Source: Methylobacterium sp. E-065 (lineage in GTDB: Bacteria; Pseudomonadota; Alphaproteobacteria; Rhizobiales; Beijerinckiaceae). From it: 64,000 nucleotides of DNA. The position numbers and the translations under genes were made by a program. This document shows positions 60,507 to 64,000 of this stretch, piece after piece. Numbering within the stretch: position 1 is the first letter of the stretch; each line of letters starts with the position of its first letter. The notes below the pieces were generated by a model, which did not search any database, was not told the DNA's origin, and saw nothing but the letters and a program-made list of their open reading frames with translations. The stretch is from NCBI RefSeq assembly GCF_022829605.1, contig NZ_JAKSYD010000260.1, positions 62,001 through 126,000 of the forward strand. Direction: 5' to 3'.

Positions 60507-60783
60507 GCGTTCGGTATACCCTCACGGCGGCGCGGCAAGTCGAGGCCGCGCTTGAATACCTGGCTGCGCAGTCCCCGGAGGCCCCGCCCGGGGATTGCGA
60601 GAGCGCCTGCTCGTGGTGACGACCCTCTTGGAAGCCCATCCGTTCATGGGACACGGAACCAGCGTGCGGCACATCCGCCGGTTTCCGCTTGGGACCTATC
60701 CCTATCTCGTGGACTATTCGATCGGCCGGGACGCGATCATCGTGCGCCGCTTCCGTCACGCCTCCCGGCAGCCCCTGTCCTGA
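60503..60783 (+). pseudogene. frameshifted ParE/RelE-type toxin
   Basis: From GTG 60503 the frame reads VSVRYTLTAARQVEAALEYLAAQSPE, the start of a ParE/RelE-like toxin, but ends early at about 60619. The rest (RERLLVVTTLLEAHPFM, then VRHIRRFPLGTYPYLVDY and IIVRRFRHASRQ) continues in another frame to 60783. One missing base in the C/G-rich stretch 60578-60594 would explain it. The toxin is inactivated unless this is a sequencing error or a programmed shift. Confidence 0.8.
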
Positions 60784-60875
60784 CCGCGACACCCAGCCTT
60801 GCCCGAGATAAGTTGACGCCGGACCGGCAGGCTGCCATCCGCCCGGCAGAGCCCTGATCCTCGAGCCCCCACAGA

Positions 60876-61586
60876 ATGACCGACCTCATCGAGACGATCC
60901 GCCGGACGCTCGTGCCGATTCACAAGGAGGGCTATCCCTTCATCCTGATCGGCATCGTGCTGACCGTGCTGGCCGGCACCTTCTCCCAGTTCTTCGGCTG
61001 GATCTTCCTGATCCTCACCCTCTGGGTCTGCTACTTCTTCCGCGATCCCGAGCGCGTCACCCCCGTGGCCGACGGGCTCGTGGTCTCGCCGGCCGACGGG
61101 CGCGTCAACCTGATCGCCACCGTCCTGCCGCCGCCTGAACTCGACCTGCCGCAGGTCCCCACCCTGCGCGTCTCCGTGTTCATGAACGTGTTCGACTGCC
61201 ACGTGAACCGCGCGCCGGTCTCGGGGCGGATCGGCCAGATCCACTACACGCCCGGCCTGTTCCTCAACGCCGAGCTCGACAAGGCGAGCGACGACAACGA
61301 GCGCAACGGCATGGTGATCGAGACGACTCATGCCGGCGCGCCGAAGCGCGTCGGCGTGGTGCAGATCGCGGGGCTGGTGGCCCGGCGCATCGTCGGGTTC
61401 GTCTCGGCGGGCGACGTGCTGGGCGTCGGCGAGCGATTCGGACTGATCCGCTTCGGCTCCCGGGTCGACGTCTATCTGCCGGCGGGCGCGACCGTGCTGG
61501 TCGGGCTCGGCCAGAAGGCTGTGGCCGGCGAGACGGTGCTGGCCGATCTCGGCGGCGGCCCGGATCGGGTGTTCAAGCGGATCTGA
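60876..61586 (+). CDS. psd: phosphatidylserine decarboxylase
   Basis: Psd converts phosphatidylserine to phosphatidylethanolamine at the inner membrane. The 236-aa short-form proenzyme has hydrophobic segments at about 20-55, VFDCHVNRAPVSGRI at 106-120 and the self-cleavage site G194-S195 in IRFGSRVDVYLP, which yields the pyruvoyl group. It is followed after 4 bases by pssA, so both steps of phosphatidylethanolamine synthesis are co-transcribed. Confidence 0.95.
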   Translation: MTDLIETIRRTLVPIHKEGYPFILIGIVLTVLAGTFSQFFGWIFLILTLWVCYFFRDPERVTPVADGLVVSPADGRVNLIATVLPPPELDLPQVPTLRVSVFMNVFDCHVNRAPVSGRIGQIHYTPGLFLNAELDKASDDNERNGMVIETTHAGAPKRVGVVQIAGLVARRIVGFVSAGDVLGVGERFGLIRFGSRVDVYLPAGATVLVGLGQKAVAGETVLADLGGGPDRVFKRI

Positions 61587-61590
61587 CCCT

Positions 61591-62451
61591 ATGGACGATC
61601 TCTTCCCGCCCTTCGAGCCCGATCCGAACGAGCCGCGCCCGCGCCGATTCAAGCCGGTGCCGTTCCGGATGATCGCGCCCAACATGATCACCCTGATGGC
61701 GCTCTGCCTCGGGCTGACCGCGATCCGCCTCGCCTTCGAGGGCAAGTTCGAGCCCGCGGTCATCGCCGTTGTGGTGGCGGGCGTGCTCGACGGCATCGAC
61801 GGGCGGGTGGCGCGGCTGCTCAAGGGCACCTCGCGCTTCGGGGCGGAACTCGATTCGCTCGCCGACTTCGTGAATTTCGGCTGCGCCCCGGCGCTGATCC
61901 TCTACGGCTTCGTGCTGTTCCACCTGAAGTCGGTGGGCTGGATCGTGGCGCTGATCTTCGCCATCGCGATGGCGCTGCGGCTCGCCCGGTTCAACGCGAT
62001 GCTGGACGATCCGAACCGGCCGGACTGGAAGAAGGATTTCTTCGTCGGCATGCCGGCCCCGGCCGGCGCGCTGACCGCGATGCTGCCGCTCTACCTGCAC
62101 TTCCTCGGCTTCGGCCTGGAGCGCTGGGCGGCGCCCGCGATCCTGATCTACGTGCTGTGCATCGCCCTGCTGGTTGTCTCCACGGTCCCGACCTACTCGG
62201 GCAAGACCATGGGCAAGCGGGTGCCGCGCAGCCTCGTGCTGCCGATCTTCCTGTTCGGCGTGGCGGCCTTCGGGATCCTGATCAGCTACCCGTTCGAGGC
62301 CCTGGTGGCGGTGAGCGGAGGGTATCTCCTGACCATCCCGGTCGTCGCCGCGCAGTACCGCCGCCGTCTCAAGGCGGAGCCGGCCGTGGGTGCCGAGGAG
62401 CGGTCCGTCGCGGTAGCAGGGGAACCGCCCGCCACTGCAACAACTGAATAA
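61591..62451 (+). CDS. pssA: CDP-diacylglycerol-serine O-phosphatidyltransferase
   Basis: PssA makes phosphatidylserine from CDP-diacylglycerol and serine. The 286-aa membrane protein has the CDP-alcohol phosphotransferase signature D67-G-I-D70-G71-x2-A74-R75...G84...D88...D92 and six to eight hydrophobic helices. The hydrophilic tail (after about 250) is variable. It directly follows psd, the enzyme that uses its product. Confidence 0.95.
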   Translation: MDDLFPPFEPDPNEPRPRRFKPVPFRMIAPNMITLMALCLGLTAIRLAFEGKFEPAVIAVVVAGVLDGIDGRVARLLKGTSRFGAELDSLADFVNFGCAPALILYGFVLFHLKSVGWIVALIFAIAMALRLARFNAMLDDPNRPDWKKDFFVGMPAPAGALTAMLPLYLHFLGFGLERWAAPAILIYVLCIALLVVSTVPTYSGKTMGKRVPRSLVLPIFLFGVAAFGILISYPFEALVAVSGGYLLTIPVVAAQYRRRLKAEPAVGAEERSVAVAGEPPATATTE

Positions 62452-62511
62452 CCGCTGGCCGTCGCCGAATAATCCCCTACCTTGGCCATGTCCGGCGAGG
62501 GGGATTCGACG

Positions 62512-62931
62512 ATGCTTGACGAGTTCAAGAAATTCGCGCTGCGCGGAAACGTGGTCGATCTCGCGGTCGGCGTGATCATCGGCGCCGCCTTCGGGGCGAT
62601 CGTCAATTCAGCGGTCCAGGACGTCTTCATGCCGGTGATCGGTGCGGTCACCGGCGGGCTCGATTTCTCGAACTACTACATTCCGCTCTCGTCCAAGGTG
62701 CAGGCCGGCCTGCCCTACATGGACGCCAAGAAGCAGGGCGCGGTCATCGGCTACGGCCAGTTCCTGACCTTGACGCTGAACTTCGTGATCGTGGCCTTCG
62801 TGCTGTTCCTCGTGATCCGGGCGATGAACCGCCTGCAGACCGCGCAGCCCAAGGAGCCGGAGGCTATCCCGGCCGACGTGAAGCTGCTCTCCGAGATCCG
62901 CGACCTCCTGGCCGCGAAGCCGCGGGTCTGA
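62512..62931 (+). CDS. mscL: large-conductance mechanosensitive channel MscL
   Basis: MscL is the osmotic safety valve of the inner membrane. The 139-aa protein has the N-terminal helix MLDEFKKFALRGNVVDLAVG, TM1 with the pore-lining GVIIGAAFGAIVNS, a periplasmic loop, TM2 (TLNFVIVAFVLFLVI) and a C-terminal helix bundle (VKLLSEIRDLLAA). The start at 62512 matches the family; the upstream ATG at 62482 adds ten residues not found in homologues. Confidence 0.96.
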   Translation: MLDEFKKFALRGNVVDLAVGVIIGAAFGAIVNSAVQDVFMPVIGAVTGGLDFSNYYIPLSSKVQAGLPYMDAKKQGAVIGYGQFLTLTLNFVIVAFVLFLVIRAMNRLQTAQPKEPEAIPADVKLLSEIRDLLAAKPRV

Positions 62932-62936
62932 AACCC

Positions 62937-63227
62937 TCAGGTCCCGCGCGAGCCCGGCTCCTCCGGCTTGACGCCGAAGGCATCGAGGATCTGGTCGAGG
63001 GCCTGGCCCACCGCCTCCGTGCCCTCCTCGTGGGTCTTCAGCCGCGTCTCGAGTCGGCGGATCTGCGGCTCGAACACCTCCGGGACGGAATCGTCGCCGA
63101 GGAATCGGGGCTTGTCGGCCTCCACCGGCAGGACGCCGCGGAGTTGCTGGCCGAGATGGTCGCGCACCGGCTCGGGCAGCACGGCGCCGGGTTCATGAGA
63201 GCCGGGCTCTAGGGGATTGTCGTTCAT
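62937..63227 (-). CDS. hypothetical protein
   Basis: This 96-aa acidic soluble protein is unfamiliar to me. It has a Pro/Glu-rich start, VRDHLGQQLRGVL near residues 21-33, and a helical second half (PQIRRLETRLKTHEEGTEAVGQALDQILDAFG) that could form a coiled coil. The ATG 63227 has GAGG upstream. It is convergent with mscL, whose stop is 5 bases away. Confidence 0.6.
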   Translation of the reverse strand: MNDNPLEPGSHEPGAVLPEPVRDHLGQQLRGVLPVEADKPRFLGDDSVPEVFEPQIRRLETRLKTHEEGTEAVGQALDQILDAFGVKPEEPGSRGT

Positions 63228-63303
63228 GGTCGCCTCGCGGGTCGATCCGCTGATCAACGGCCGGTCGGATGAAGCGTTGCGCCGACGGCAGCATCAAGTG
63301 GGG

Positions 63304-63360
63304 GACCCCGGAGCACAGGGCTCCGGGGTCCCAGGGGCCGATACGAGACCGGCCCCTGGG
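63304..63360. terminator. two tandem 11-bp hairpins downstream of the DUF1236 gene
   Basis: GACCCCGGAGC (63304-63314) / GCTCCGGGGTC (63320-63330) and CCCAGGGGCCG (63330-63340) / CGGCCCCTGGG (63350-63360) are two perfect stems sharing one base. They end one base before the stop codon of the leftward gene (63362), so they lie just past its 3' end and act as a likely terminator. The gap 63228-63361 holds nothing else. Confidence 0.65.
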
Positions 63361-63361
63361 A

Positions 63362-63775
63362 TTAGTCGATGACCTCGACGATCCGGTGGCCGCGATCGAC
63401 CAGCACCGGACGGTCGTTCACCACCGTGTAGCGGTAGCCCGGCTGCACGCGGTACTCGCTCGGGACGTCGTAGTAGGTCACGCCCGCGGACGGCAGGGTG
63501 CTGCCCACGGCGACGCGACCGTCGTAATCGTACGAGCGGACGTTGCGCTCGCGGACATAGCTGCGGAAGCGCGGCGCCATGTCGACGCCGAGGATGCCGC
63601 CCACCGTACCGGTGGCCGCACCGACGGCGCCGCCGACGATCCCGCCGATCGGGCCGGCCGCATCGGCACCCGCGGCCGCGCCGCGCTCGGCACCCGGGAT
63701 GGTGCCCTGGGCCTGGGCGGCCAGCGGCAGCGACAGGACGAGGGCCGAGGCGGCGATGAGGGTCTTGATGGTCAT
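63362..63775 (-). CDS. DUF1236-containing secreted protein
   Basis: The 137-aa protein has a signal peptide (1-23, LVLSLPLAAQAQ), a Gly/Ala-rich glycine-zipper-like segment (about 30-63, GGIVGGAVGAATGTVGG), and the DUF1236 domain with VGSTLPSAGVTYYDVPSEY and YTVVNDRPVLVD. Such proteins are periplasmic or envelope-associated and of unknown function. The start at 63775 gives the signal peptide. Confidence 0.85.
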   Translation of the reverse strand: MTIKTLIAASALVLSLPLAAQAQGTIPGAERGAAAGADAAGPIGGIVGGAVGAATGTVGGILGVDMAPRFRSYVRERNVRSYDYDGRVAVGSTLPSAGVTYYDVPSEYRVQPGYRYTVVNDRPVLVDRGHRIVEVID

Positions 63776-63913
63776 ACGGGATTGCTCCGTTCCGTGGCGT
63801 TCCGCCGCGGTCACGCGGCGAAGCTCGGGCCGGTAACGCCCGATACCCGGAATCGGATGCATCCCTTTTTGCGGACGAGGGCCGAGGGCTAACGCGGCCT
63901 TACGGTCCGGGCC

Positions 63914-64000
63914 TCACGCGTCCTTGGGCATCGCCGACTGGATGAACCGGTCGGAGCCGAGATCCTCCTCGTCGTAGCCGAGCAGCTCCGCCAGGCGGCC
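63914..64000 (-). CDS. unidentified protein, C-terminal 28 residues at the right edge
   Basis: The frame from the window edge reads GRLAELLGYDEEDLGSDRF then IQSAMPKDA and a TGA at 63914-63916. It is open to the edge without a start, so it is the end of a longer leftward gene. The residues are too few to recognise a family. Confidence 0.5.
   Translation of the reverse strand, partial: GRLAELLGYDEEDLGSDRFIQSAMPKDA

Noticed and set aside
62937..63227. A possible NepR-type anti-sigma factor because of DHLGQQLR
   Set aside because: NepR proteins have DxIGxQLRxxY followed by a short helical end, and sit beside phyR and ecfG. Here the rest differs and no such genes are nearby.

Overview
The window reads as chromosome of an aerobic anoxygenic phototrophic alphaproteobacterium, most likely Methylobacterium or a close relative. 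The evidence is a very GC-rich sequence, a bacteriochlorophyll a photosynthesis gene cluster that uses the oxygen-dependent cyclase AcsF, a XoxF-type lanthanide/PQQ alcohol dehydrogenase, and several families of short palindromic dispersed repeats. No species-level claim can be made from sequence reading alone. I saw no rRNA, tRNA, CRISPR array or insertion sequence.

1-24543 is the photosynthesis cluster. A leftward set holds a PucC-type transporter (cut by the left edge), bchG, ppsR and aerR/ppaA. From 4278 rightwards the genes run bchF-N-B-H-L-M-lhaA-puhA-puhB-puhC-orf-acsF-puhE, with almost every junction a stop/start overlap. hemA, bchI, bchD and bchO follow, separated by palindromic repeats. 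Together they cover ALA synthesis, Mg chelation, methylation, isocyclic ring closure, protochlorophyllide reduction, vinyl hydration and prenylation, plus reaction-centre H subunit and assembly factors. PpsR/AerR is the expected oxygen/light control pair. A perfect TGT-N12-ACA site lies before bchG, and an overlapping pair of near-consensus sites lies between aerR and bchF.

24647-33326 is mixed accessory DNA: a Phd/PemK-like toxin-antitoxin pair, a class I amidotransferase-type hydrolase, a YqcI/YcgG protein, a DUF1989 protein, a cache-type chemoreceptor, a VOC protein, and a complete P450-ferredoxin reductase-ferredoxin operon.

34080-49624 is the most interesting part. A leftward operon-like block encodes a branched-chain-type ABC importer (with both ATPases fused in one protein), an ACAD10/11-type acyl-CoA dehydrogenase, an aminoglycoside-phosphotransferase-fold kinase, an SDR and an acyl-CoA synthetase. 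A divergent rightward block encodes a cyclase-family hydrolase, a 3-hydroxyacyl-CoA-dehydrogenase-like protein, a second SDR, a beta-keto-acid cleavage enzyme (DUF849) and a second ABC binding protein. The kinase/dehydrogenase/ligase/SDR set matches the logic of 4-hydroxy-acid catabolism (Lva pathway of Pseudomonas, mammalian ACAD10/11). I infer an uptake-to-cleavage pathway for an unknown hydroxy acid or lactone.

49779-64000 holds an aldo/keto reductase with divergent LysR regulator, xoxF without xoxG/xoxJ next to it, a LOG-family protein, a LysM protein, a MocR regulator sharing a palindromic operator region with a DUF1127 gene, an Atm1-type ABC exporter, the remains of two toxin-antitoxin systems, psd-pssA, mscL, a DUF1236 protein and a right-edge fragment.
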